Positions 34,612-45,519 of a DNA stretch of 64,000 nucleotides are shown here, piece after piece. Made by a program: the position numbers and the translations under genes. The DNA lies in NCBI GenBank assembly GCA_964016985.1, contig OZ024827.1, positions 53,672,684 to 53,736,683 on the forward strand. The letters are read 5' to 3'. Below the pieces are notes generated by a model. The model was not told where the DNA came from and made no database searches. It was given only the letters and a program-made list of their open reading frames with translations. Position 1 is the first letter of the stretch; every line of letters begins with the position of its first letter. This stretch comes from Anodontia alba. Its lineage: Eukaryota > Mollusca > Bivalvia > Lucinida > Lucinidae.

Positions 34612-35304
34612 GTAAGTCCTACGTAGGACTAAGTATCTCCTACGTAGGTGTTAGTAGCTCCTACGTAGGACTTATTATCTGCTACGTAGGAGTTACTAAC
34701 TCCTAAGTAGGACTTACTATCTCCTACGTAGGAGTTACTATCGCCTACGTAGGACATATTATCTCCTACGTAGGAGTTACTAACTCCTACGTAGGACTTA
34801 TTATCTGCTACGTAGGACTTATTATCTTCTACGTAGAAGTTATTATCTCCTACGTAAGACTTATTATCTCCTACGTAGGAGTTACTAACTCCTACGCAGG
34901 AGTTAGTAACTCCTACGTAGGACTTATTATCTCCTACATAGGAGTTACTATCGCCTACGTAGGACATATTATCTCCTACGTAGGAATTACTAACTCCTAC
35001 GTAGGACTTACTATCTCCTACGTAGGAGTTACTATCTCCTACGTAAGACTTATTATCTCCTACGTAGGAGTTACTAACTCCTACGTAGGACTTATTATCT
35101 CCTACGTAGGACTTATTATCTCCTACGTAGGAGCTACTAACTCCTACGTAGGACTTACTGTCTCCTACATAGGACTTATTATCTCCTACGTAGGAGTTAC
35201 TGTCTCCTACGTAGGACTTATTATGTCCTACGTAGGAGTTACTAACTCCTACGTAGGACTTATTATCCCCTACGTAGGAGTTACTATCTCCTACATAGGA
35301 CTTA
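34612..35304. repeat. 21-bp palindromic array, right end of long copy
   Basis: About 33 units of the same repeat in inverted orientation (TCCTACGTAGGACTTATTAT and TCCTACGTAGGAGTTACTAA types). The array gives the element an inverted-repeat end hundreds of bases long. Confidence 0.97.
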
Positions 35305-35341
35305 AATATTTTTTTTCACCTGGCACTATGACGCTTCCATA

Positions 35342-36307
35342 ACACCAATAGGAAAAGAATAATTTTACCTGGCAACGCACTTAAACAACTTCCAAAACCA
35401 TAGAATAAGGTGTTATGGGAGATACTTTCTCACTGACTGCTAAATTTCGAATTACACGCCATATTTATGTTGACCCCAAATATTCACGCGACCTTTGCAT
35501 GAAGTGTGCGGTGCAGATACAAATTCTTACATGCTGCTATAAATCCACCTGATACAAGTAGTAGATTTTCTAAAAACCTAGCGGTGTATTGAATGCGTAC
35601 CGGGGAATTTAGCATTTCTGAAAAAAAAAAAAAAAAAAAAAAAAAAAGATGCATTTTTTCATTTCCAAATTTTGGATCTGAGTCTATATAAATAAATAAA
35701 TAGATCCATTTTCATTTCCAAATTCTGGATCTGAATCTGAATAGTGATACAGCACGAAGACATTCATTCACCAGGAAGGAAAGGGTCTAAATTCATCTGA
35801 TTTCTAATTCAATTTTACAATTCTGGCAACTTGAATGAAAGGTAGTATAATGTGAATGGGTGTGCTTGGGTGGAAGTTTCCAGTCATAGAGCTCTCTGGA
35901 TTTTAATTTTGGGTTAGTTTAGGATTGCTCCTCACCCAGATTGGGACGTTGAACCAAATGCTTACATCCACTGTAACTCGCACAGTTTGATATTCGGTTT
36001 CGTTACCATGGACTATCCAGACCCTGAATGACGCATTTGATTTTAGAATCAAATAAATTCCTGGTGATACACCAATAGACATTCATTCACCAGGGCAATT
36101 GAATGGCAGTCTCTTAATAAGGTTTTAAGACAAAGAAAACATGGCAGCTCGTATTTTCTAGCACCTTTGGCAAGAATTTCACTGCAATAAAGCAATCCTC
36201 GCGGTAGCTATGCAGAACCCAGTCGCCCCCGCATTCCCCAAAGTTAAAGCAAAAGTTCACAAAAGTCTCTAAATCCAGTTGTGTGTCTACCATCCCCCCT
36301 CCCCTCC

Positions 36308-36401
<94 letters not shown>

Positions 36402-37185
36402 GCATATACAGATAGCGAGTTAAAAGAAGAAAGTAGATCCTTAAAAGCTCTTCTAGCCTACCAAAAAAGGCAAAACATCGAGTATCCCTCGAGTATTAGA
36501 TGTGTCGACCATGGCACTGTCGCAAATGTCGTATATAGGCTACTGCTACTCGATAAGTTCAGTCTTCATAAAAAATGTAAACTGATATGATTATGTGAAT
36601 ATGTAGACTGACAAATCCACTGCCCGGAGGCCCGGGAAAAGCAGAAAATCGGTCCGGGCAAACACCGTTTCCAAGGCTGACGCCTGGCCGGATAAGTAAA
36701 AACAAATGCCTAAATTGTAAATTATTTAAAAGTTTCTGGTTTGCGAGAATTTAAAAGACAGCAGAGCAGGTGGTTAATGATCAAGATAATTACCGACTCT
36801 TATCCCCACCTTTCATATATTAGTGATGCGTGCCTTAACTGATTGATAATTATTTGTTAATTGACCCCCTGTTAATCTGTAACGGGGACTGCCTGCAACG
36901 CGCATCGGTAAGATCAAACAGGTAACTGAAATGGGCTCCTGTTTTACCGAGTAACGTTGTCACCGATTATTGCATAAAAAGCAGTGTTGCACATTATTAA
37001 CAGCCGTGCATTAACCGGCGAAAAGCCGTGTATTAACAAGGCAATTCACGCGCTGTTAATGCACGGCTACGCAACTTTCAATATGATCGTACCGGGGCCA
37101 CAGATTTGCTGCCGTTACGAGATGTGTACTGTACGGCCCTAGAACGAGCATAGTCCGTGGAAATTGCGTTCGCGAGACATCGGTG
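35342..37185. other. Non-coding stretch with microsatellite
   Basis: A-run at 35621-35647. A short direct repeat (tttcatttccaaattt/ctggatctgaatct) lies at about 35660-35735. The word 'gacattcattcaccagg' occurs at 35759 and 36078. A GA run is at 36311-36400. An imperfect inverted repeat (TTAACAGCCGTGCATTAAC / TGTTAATGCACGGCT) lies at 36998-37068. No gene was recognised. Confidence 0.5.
36311..36400. repeat. (GA)n microsatellite, 90 bp
   Basis: GA dinucleotides with one 'gaca' interruption near 36351. Confidence 0.98.
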
Positions 37186-37280
37186 AAAAGGCGAAACAAA
37201 ATAGTGCAAGAATAACGCGAAATGTAGCAAATGTTTTCAGTTTTTCGCGCTATTTCTTGCACTATTTTGTTTCGCCTTTT
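37186..37280. repeat. 95-bp near-perfect hairpin
   Basis: The left arm AAAAGGCGAAACAAAATAGT, continuing GCAAGAA, is matched exactly in reverse complement by the right arm ending at 37280: 27 paired bases. CGCGAAA / TTTCGCG pairs further in. The loop is about 20 bases. It could be a tiny MITE or the source of a hairpin RNA. Confidence 0.9.
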
Positions 37281-37387
37281 AAAAAATACTTGTTCAATGA
37301 AATTTGGTATTTCCAACAGGAAAAAAAATGGCGGAGTTTCTGCTATTTCAAAATGCCGGCCGCCAGCGAACTTGCAAAGTCATGACG

Positions 37388-37390
<3 letters not shown>

Positions 37391-37480
<90 letters not shown>
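37391..37480. repeat. (CA)n microsatellite, 90 bp
   Basis: Uninterrupted CA dinucleotides. Confidence 0.99.
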
Positions 37481-37483
<3 letters not shown>

Positions 37484-38198
37484 TATTCAACTAAATAAGC
37501 TTCATGAGTTACTGTTGAGTTAAGAAATCCTATAATGAAGTACACGCCCCCACTCCCCCGACCCCACCAGAAAAAAAAACAAAAAAAAACAAAACAACAA
37601 CACAAAAACACACACAAAAAAACAAACAAAAAAAAAAAAAAAAAAAAAAAACACTAACGCAAGTAGTTTCGTTGCAGTTTTAGTCTTGTATGGAATGGTT
37701 TTGGTGCATGTGCAGTCTGGATGTAAAAGTGCAATAATATTGTTCATTTTGCCTGCACCGAAATTACCTCCATTGTATGTGGATAAGGAGCACAGGGGGG
37801 TGGGGTGGGTGGGGGTGAGCGGCGGGGGGGGGGGGGGGGTTACTGAGTTTTGTTTGCTACATACGCTCGGCCCCAGCATCGTGTTTACCCTCCCCCACCC
37901 CGTCCACTCCCCCCCCCCCCCCCCCCTAAAAAAATACAGTATATTAGCCATACAAAAAAATATCTGCAGATATAAGCATACCCAAAAAAATATTCCCCTT
38001 GCTTTCTTTTTACAAAAGTATGGTTTTCATTTTTTTGTCCTGTATAATGATTGCTTAAGTAATATAAGTGCTTTAAATAGTTTCCAGCGGTAGCTGCGTT
38101 TTTACTTTAATGGCATTGAACTGATGCATAGCAGAAATAGAGCTGTTAAAATTAGTTCAACAGAAGGTTTTAACCCCGATTCTTACAATACCCAAACA
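37481..38198. other. Homopolymer-rich non-coding stretch
   Basis: A runs at 37569-37652, G-rich at 37795-37840, C-rich at 37908-37926. Open frames across these are composition artefacts. Confidence 0.6.
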
Positions 38199-38264
38199 TA
38201 TGGAAGCGTCCTAGTGCCAGGTGAAAAAAATGGAAGCGTCCTTGTGCAAGGTGAAAAAATATTG

Positions 38265-38536
38265 AAGTCCTATGTAGGAGATAGTAACTCCTACGTAGGA
38301 GATAATAAGTCCTACGTAGGAGATAATAATCCTACGCAGGAGTTAGTAACTCCTACGTAGGAGATAATAACTTTACGTAGGAGATAGTAACTCCTACGTA
38401 GGAGATAATAAGTCCTACGTAGGAGATAGTAAGTCCTACGTAGGAGTTAGTAACTCCTACGTAGCAGATAATAAGTCCTACGTAGGAGATAATAAGTCCT
38501 ACGTAGGAGATAATAAGTCCTACGTAGGAGTTAGTA
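38265..38536. repeat. 21-bp palindromic array, left end of short copy
   Basis: Units of TCCTACGTAGGAGATAATAA and TCCTACGTAGGAGTTAGTAA type, with a few damaged members (for example 'cctacgcagg', 'ctttacgtagg'). Confidence 0.97.
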
Positions 38537-39148
38537 ACCAGTATCTGTATCTAGATTTTTAACACTACCAGGCAACTGAGTCACATAAAGGCAGTTTTTC
38601 TATGAAGTGTCACAGTAAACCGGTTAAATACAACCTTCTCCAGGGACCTGTACCTCCTGGTTTCATTTATCTACTTGACATCATACAGCTGAGAACCAGA
38701 AGCCTCAGGCCACTGGACAAGGTTATAGTTTGATTTATAACCCATGCAATAAAAACAAAGTGGTCCAAATATCAAATGAACATCAACATTTGTAAAGGAC
38801 CATTACGACAATGATCTAAAAATCCGGGCAGACAAATCGGCATCTTTAATTGTGTACCTAAAGAAACACTAGTTACTGTAAAATGTATTGATAAACAGTG
38901 AAAATCCTGATCAGAATGTGTAGTTGTGCTGTCTGATTTGGGTATTTCGTGTTTGCATAATACACAATCTCCCTTTTTCATAATCTGACACAAGTGTCCT
39001 TTATCTGAGACAGGTCACTGCAATTCTTTTATCTGTCAGATCAATAAAATTTCTAAAGTTTGAATGATTAATTGAAAAATGATTGTAAGGCAACATTTAT
39101 ACATCAAGGACAAACTGATGATACTCTTAATTTTCCCAGAAAGTAGGC

Positions 39149-39366
39149 TTTGACATATCATGCAAATTGTCTCCAACAGAGACAGTTTGCATGAACTGTC
39201 AAACTAATATTTGGGGTAAAATAGTTTAACCCTTAACCTTTACCACTCTCTGGGCTAATTCAGCAGACGATATATTGATGACATTTGTCTTATTTTGCCC
39301 AGAAAATAGGATTTGACATTTCATGCAAATTGTTTCCAACAGAGACACTTTGCATGAAATGTCAAA
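39149..39366. repeat. Two copies of a ~55-bp hairpin in the short copy
   Basis: TTTGACATTTCATGCAAA and TTTGCATGAAATGTCAAA pair across 'ttgtttccaacagagacac' at about 39313-39366. A diverged version (TTTGACATATCATGCAAA / TTTGCATGAACTGTCAAA) lies at about 39149-39206. Each is followed by 'cttaacctttaccactctctgggct'-type wording. The long copy has this passage once and without the hairpin. Confidence 0.8.
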
Positions 39367-39599
39367 CCCTTTTGTGTGTGTGTTGTGGGTGTGGGGGGGG
39401 GGGGGGGGGGCGGGGATATTTGATCCTTTAACCTTTTTCACTCTCTGGGCTTATTCAGCAGACGATAACTTGTTGGTCTTCCTGAATTATCATTCACTAA
39501 ATATATTACTTTTTTTAATTAAACAATGTGTTTTATTTTCTTAGGTTAAACTATTGATCTTCATTTCAAAATCGTATTGAATTATCTATAACTAAATAC

Positions 39600-39783
39600 T
39601 ATCTCCTACGTAGGACTTATTATTTCCTATGTAGGAGTTACTATCTCCTACGTAGGACTTATTATCTCCTACTTAGGAGTTACTAACTCCTACGTAGGAC
39701 ATTATCTCCTACGTAGGAGTTACTATCTCCTACGGAGGACTTATTATCTCCTACGTAGGAGTTACTAACCCCTACGTAGGACT
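39600..39783. repeat. 21-bp palindromic array, right end of short copy
   Basis: About nine inverted-orientation units ending against the conserved tip. Confidence 0.96.
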
Positions 39784-39821
39784 TAAATATTTTTTTCACC
39801 TGGCACTAGGACGCTTCCATA

Positions 39822-40027
39822 CAAAGAAATACCGAGAATTCCGACAGACACCCAAAAATTGTTAGTTTTGAAAGCGACCCCAAAAAATACCCACAAACGG
39901 CCGATACCAAAAAAAAAAAAAAAAAAAAAAAAATAGCCACCTTTTCTCTAAGCCCCATAAATAGAAAAATTCAAATTCTAACCCCCTCCCCCCCTTCCCC
40001 GACCCCCACCAAAAAAAAAAAATAAAT

Positions 40028-40064
<37 letters not shown>

Positions 40065-40265
40065 TAGTCCTAGTCTATGTAGCAGGCAAAATTCAGAGTA
40101 CTCTCTCCTCTCCCCCCCCCCCCCCCCCTCCTTCCCTCCTCCTCTGGGGTAAGGAGGGGAAGTCAATTCATGAAATAAATTGAAATAATTTCAACAATAT
40201 CCCCAGATAAAATGAGTCAGTGTCCCGTATTTCAGAACACACTTTACAAAGGCCGAGTCATTTGT
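39822..40265. other. Low-complexity non-coding stretch
   Basis: A runs at 39908-39932, AAT/AAAT runs at 40020-40063, C run at 40113-40128. No gene. Confidence 0.6.
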
Positions 40266-40408
40266 ATTCGCATCACAGGTGCTTGTAACCATTTCTTTTA
40301 ATAGTAAAGACTGGCTATATATCTTGTGTATCTATTGAATAGATACACAAGATATATAGCCAATCTTTATCATTAAAAGAAATGGTTACACGCCCCTTTG
40401 ATTCGCAT
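40266..40408. mobile_element. hAT-type hairpin MITE with 8-bp target duplication
   Basis: The element itself is 40274-40400 (127 bp). Direct repeats ATTCGCAT flank it at 40266-40273 and 40401-40408. Its ends are inverted repeats CACAGGTGCTTGTAACC and CAAAGGGGCGTGTAACC. Inside, GTAACCATTTCTTTTAAT... folds back on itself almost perfectly to the centre at about 40336. An 8-bp duplication and CA.AGG.GC ends are features of hAT transposons. It encodes nothing. Confidence 0.9.
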
Positions 40409-40681
40409 ATTCTACAAAGCGTATATACCTAGCGGTTAAGCCTAATCCGCTATTTACCGGCAAATCCCGGTGAATAGCAACCAGTACCAGAAAATCTATC
40501 GGGGCAATATTTATGTCGGCACCGTAACGTCACGCGCTGACTGTCAAAAGCACGTGGGGTCAGCAAACAAATAGTTATTATCTGGACATGACGAAAATTA
40601 AACTGCCACCAAAACATCATTTCCGTAAATTTTATTTGGATTTTAACATCTGTTGATAGATTTATATTCCAACAAACGAGA

Positions 40682-41380
40682 TACGAGGGCAAGTCAATAA
40701 GTAACCAGCCTATCCCATTTCCAATTGACCGAGACACCCAAGATTTTCATGCCTTGTTTCAATACATGTTTTAGGCCTGAGGGCAAAATTGCACCCTTAT
40801 CGTGTCATTCACTCATAAGATATTGAATGTCAAACATGGCTAGCGAGGCAAAAGTAAGTTTTTCGTCAAAAGTTGTGTACCGTGCTGTAATTCGGTATTT
40901 GAAAAGGAAAACAGGTCAGGAAATACACTGCGAGTTGACCACTGTTTATGGGTCTTCTGCACCATCGTATGCACAAGTTAAATTCGGGGTTGGGGAATTT
41001 AAACGCAGTAGAACGTCTTTAGAAGACGAAACCAGGTCTGGACGCCCATCAGATGCCACCGATGAAGAAATGTGTAACAAAGTAAGGGATCTGGTGTATT
41101 CTGATAGGCGAATTAAGGTGGAAGAAATAGCGAATGCATTACACATTTCACATGGTAGCGTTTCAACAACTTTACATGATCGCTTGGGTATGCACAAGCT
41201 AACAATCCGTTGAGTCCCAAAATCCCTTAGCGATAAGCAAATGGCAACCAGAGCATCAGTATACAGCGCATTGTTGAAGCGGTTTAGGTCAAAGGAAGAT
41301 GATTTCCTTTCACGTCTGGTGACTGTAGATGAGACCCAAGTTCTGCTTACGGATGGTGTGAAAACAGGGACAAACATAAG
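40682..41380 (+). mobile_element. Mariner element, 3'-truncated
   Basis: Starts with TA and a mariner-like terminal repeat (CGAGGGCAAGTCAATAAGTA at 40684), about 140 bp before the transposase ATG. The right terminal repeat and the second half of the transposase are absent; recognisable sequence ends near 41380. Confidence 0.85.
40827..41375 (+). pseudogene. Mariner transposase, N-terminal half
   Basis: From the ATG at 40827 the frame runs 128 codons to a TGA at 41211-41213, which replaces a Trp codon expected in the family's RWVP box. It then continues in the same frame as VPKSLSDKQMATRASVYSAL to LVTVDETQ. It covers the two helix-turn-helix regions (VIRYLKRKTGQEIHCEL; IKVEEIANALHISHGSVSTT), the linker ETRSGRPSDATDEE, and the first catalytic Asp (VTVDET). 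The other two catalytic residues are lost. A second relic of the same family is at 28889-29090. Confidence 0.9.
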
Positions 41381-44300
41381 TAAGCATATTATTGAATAAA
41401 ACGACTGTGTATTACATTATATTATGTGTGTACACTGACCAGCCAACTGCATACATTTAACACAAGACAAAAGCATGGCATATATATAAATCAGAGATGT
41501 TTTGAGAAACTAAAATTTATTTTAGATTTACTATGTTCAAATACTGTTCTGTAATACACGTTACCAATTTTAGGTATTGTAAGATTATAGCTTATTTAGG
41601 ATTTTTTCTTCAAATATAAAGCTGATAAAGGGATTCTAGAAAACTTTGTAATACATTGGTAATGTTTCAACAGATCACTACGGAATTAAGCCCCAGCACT
41701 TATATGTTTTATTCGACTTGACTTTGAATGCTTTCAGAAAATAATACCCACCAAAAATCGTTGGTATGGTGGAGGGGTCTGTTGGCACCTCAATGTCCAA
41801 TTATAAAATCATTCACATGCAAATGTAAAATATTTCACAAATCTGTAAATTCTGGGTAGCGAACAATTATGCACATTTCTATCCTTTCTAACACAATATC
41901 TTGTTCACTTTGGGCACTAGATACTGTTTTTTAGGGCATCCACCTCTTCATACCAATATTTTTGTGTTGAAGTATTATTCATAATTTGTGATTAACTTTT
42001 CTTCTGGTGTAATAACAAAGGCAATGTTAAAATCAGCTGTTGTAGGGCGTTTGTTACTGTAGAGTGGTTCAATATATAGAAAAACAACACTTTAGGGAAT
42101 CAGAAAAGTAGCTGTTCTAAGGAGGTAGCTTTTGTTGAGACGTGACCGATAATGGAAGTTCCACTGCCATTTGAATCAAATTATCGAGTCATCAGTAAGC
42201 TTATGTCGTTCTTTGTTATAACGTTCTTCGTTTAATGGTCTTAATGGCGGTAGAAAAAGGATCAAGTAATTAAAAATATAATTAGTGATTTGTGTCTGTG
42301 TGAATATAGCAGTCGTTTATATCCTATCCCAAAATGTACAAATAGCAAGAATACCGAACCTTAATGGATGGAAATCCTAGTATAAAGTTTTCCATCTACT
42401 GTCCTTTCAACATCACTTGGAAAGGCGTTTTTTTTTTTGTTTTGTTTCTTTTTTTTTTTTTTTTTGCGTTTTATTTTAAATGAAAATAGTGTATGTTATA
42501 TTCTGATTGACCATGTCTTATCAGAAACCATTTGTCTTTCTCTTTCTGTGTTTTGTTCTCAAATATTTTCCTTAAAATTTAATCAACGGCCAAAAATTGG
42601 TCTGGCCCATGCAATTTCTATGGTAAGCTGGATTTTCAGATTTTTTCTTAAAAAATATATATATATTTTGCTTTTTCTTCACTGAATTAAAGTACTGATG
42701 TTCCATAACAATACTGTAAAAAATTCAAATATTTGAACAAGTGGAACTTGTTGGAAACCTGCATCCAAACTTTTTTTTTTTGTATATTTGTCAGCCATTT
42801 TTACTGTAGGAAAAAAATGAAAATATTCGATTTTTTGAAAACCAATGACTAGAATAAAACTTTTTTGCATATATAGTATGACGAATGATTTTGCATTAAA
42901 ATCATGCTGAAAGTTGGCAAACTTACTTCTTCTATGTAAATAGCAGGCAAAAAAACGTCTTTCCGAAAGATGTCGAAATAAGTCTGGCCTTAGTCAAGCT
43001 CGCTAATATCTAATCATCTCTCCATACTATCTCTGTGATATAGCTAAGCAAATATGACCTACATACGTCCATCGATTCAGGAGATAAACTGGTTTTAGCT
43101 AAAATTTGACTATCTTTGGAGCATTGTAGGCTAAAAATAATGTCAGTGTTACCAAAATCTAATCAGCTCTATCCATGGACGTTTGATTAACACCCGTTAA
43201 CCAGTTCAAGCGACATTGTGCACACAAGAAAGTGTCATGCCGACATCAAAGCCGGCGCCGAGGCTGACGGACACTAACGGACAGAAGACAACGTCACTGT
43301 GTGTGGTCCCCTCCCACAAAACAAAACACCCTGAAGTTATCTGGAATAATTCAGGCTTTGTGTTTAATTGTTTAATGGCCATTTAACGGTATTTCAGTCA
43401 TTTTATGGTATGATACGATGACAAATATTATTTTTAAGGATTCATCTATATTAGGTCTACGCCTAGAGGAATTCGAATTCGAGCTCGCCCGGTACTTGCT
43501 AGACCTAACAACGATTTGCTCGAGTAATTCACTGCATAACTAAAGAAAAGCCTATATATTTTGCACAAACATTTCCAGCAGTAACAGGCAATAGAAGATG
43601 AACTTCGAATACTTGGCCTGTCTTTCTTTTGTCATTCCCAACTTCTTTGGGTGCGGGAGCAGTGACACTAACAAATAAATAATGCATAATTATAGCACTG
43701 TTCATGTTCAACCACATGTTAGTTTTCGGTAAGTGTGAAAATTAACAGCAATATATGTAACAAAGAATATATATTTTAAACGAACTTAAGTCAGCTCGCG
43801 AAAAGCATGCAAAAGCTACTCTACCTAATTCTCTAATGTATTGTTTGAACTGAACAATTATTACTGACATCTTTACTGCCCCAATGTTAGCTGCAACTAG
43901 TATAAAATTAGTAATAATCTCAGCAAACCATTCAAATCACTTGCTGTATACAATGACGAAATACATTCCAAGGTCTCTATCATAGTATATGTTGATAATG
44001 ATTGAAAAATAACGTTTTAAAGTCTGTAGGTAAAATGAGCAGCGCCATTACTTATCTTCTAAATCCAGTACTTGTGAGGTAGTATTTAATTCAAACTCTC
44101 TTAACAGGAGAATATTTAAATGAATCTTAAAGCCCAATTTTCAAGAACAATAAATCATTAATTTGTTGTCTTCTAATATTTAAATTCAACAGGTAAAGAA
44201 ATCATGATTAACCCGATACAAAGTAAAGAGGTTATGATACAGTAAGACGAAAATCAAACATAAGTAATGAAAAAAGAAACAGGTAAGAATACTTTTTTTT

Positions 44301-45435
44301 ATATTCAGAGAAAGTATATTTGATTTTAACTAAACTAATTCAATTTAAGAAAATAACTTTCAAGAACTGTTGCTGCAGAGGACAGACAGATAGCATATCT
44401 AATCTGATGTGTCCTTTCCAAAGTCTTGCATATGCTAAATCCGTACAACAAATACGCAGGTTATTCAGATTTTACAAAGGACAAACGTTCTGCATGTTTT
44501 TGTGATCACTGATTTATGCCTATGGCATATGATGTAATATATCTATATTCAACTATATAAAGTTATGTCATTTTAGTCACACGCATGCAAACACACACAC
44601 ACATGACACACACACAAGACACACACACATACACAGATTATTATTATTAGCGACGTACTTGTCTTTTCGTGATACATAACTTGTATTCTTGGTATTCTTG
44701 GATTAGACCTGACCTTGGTTGAGGTCTGCGGAAGCTAGTAAGGTATGAGATGGTGACTTTTCGCAAAATGTTGTTTAACGTCTAAATTATTTAACGAACT
44801 GACATTTAAAAGAAAATAAAGGGGAAGGTATACAGGAAAGGCCACAATAACAAAACACAGCATTCACAGGCACTGAAAGACGAAGAGCTGTAAAATAATG
44901 ACAAAACAAAACAGCATAATTCCAGCAACAGACAAACAAAAAGAGAATATTGCAACAGACGAAACGCCAAGCAGAAAAACAGGGCGGGGTGATACAACTG
45001 AGAAATATGTTTCAACGTTTCTGGTGCAATGCAGAAAAACTGGTTTTCAGCTCAATACCAGCTACATAATACAGGAAACGTTTTATAGTACAATTATCTC
45101 GATCGTTTTTGTTTTTGTTTTGTTTTGTTTTTTAAATTTTCAATGACTCTTATTCTTATCCTTTCCTATACTAAAATGTGCGTTAAAGAACATGACAATT
45201 GTTTATCAAATCATACACGGCGTACATTGTGAAACTCAAAGAAGCACGCTTTTCTGAATACCTGTCAATTTACGAAACATGTTTTTTTAATTACTTTCTG
45301 AAGAAATACATCGTAAAATAAACATGTGATTTTGATGCGAACATGAAACTAATCTTCCACTGACTTGGGAGTCGCAACAGTGTACTGCATAGAAAATATA
45401 TTATCTGATTCTACAAAGACGGATCTTTTAGAAGC
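41381..45435. other. Long stretch without a recognised gene
   Basis: AT-rich throughout. T runs near 42429-42465, a restriction-site-rich patch inside a 9-bp inverted repeat at 43451-43508 (see findings), a CA/GA-rich patch at 44582-44635, and a dispersed-repeat copy ('caggaaaggccacaataac') at 44825-44910. Short open frames show no domain. Confidence 0.4.
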
Positions 45436-45442
45436 AAAAAAA

Positions 45443-45512
<70 letters not shown>
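45436..45512. repeat. A-run followed by (CA)n
   Basis: About 24 A residues then about 27 CA dinucleotides, immediately left of array 3. Such A-run/microsatellite junctions often mark the tail of a retroposed copy. Confidence 0.97.

Positions 45513-45514
<2 letters not shown>

Positions 45515-45519
<5 letters not shown>

Larger units (their letters stand above)
31909..35339. mobile_element. Palindrome-array TIR element, long copy (3431 bp)
   Basis: Conserved tips read TGAAAGCGTCCTAGTGCCAG on the left and, in reverse complement, TGGAAGCGTCATAGTGCCAG on the right, each followed by GTGAAAAAAATATTTAA. TA lies directly outside both ends (31907-31908, 35340-35341). Inside each tip is a long array of a 21-bp unit containing the palindrome TCCTACGTAGGA (31947-32475 and 34612-35304). 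The core (32476-34611) has no recognisable transposase, so the copy is non-autonomous. TA target sites suggest, but do not prove, a Tc1/mariner-like mobiliser. Its left core (about 32476-33262) recurs inverted in the short copy at 38537-39600. Confidence 0.85.
38201..39819. mobile_element. Palindrome-array TIR element, short copy (1619 bp)
   Basis: Same family as 31909-35339, in the opposite orientation. TGGAAGCGTCCTAGTGCCAG starts at 38201 and its complement ends at 39819; TA lies outside both (38199-38200, 39820-39821). Arrays of the 21-bp unit occupy 38265-38536 (about 13 units) and 39600-39783 (about 9). The core matches only 32476-33262 of the long copy. The sequence passes from 'gtatctgtatctag' directly into the palindrome array, so the 33263-34611 segment is missing. 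The left tip is duplicated: TGGAAGCGTCC appears at 38201 and again at about 38231. Confidence 0.9.

Noticed and set aside
36279..36590. 103-codon frame rich in RERE
   Set aside because: Translation of the GA microsatellite.
37520..37951. 143-codon minus-strand frame
   Set aside because: Composed of homopolymer runs (poly-A, poly-C, poly-G) with no domain.
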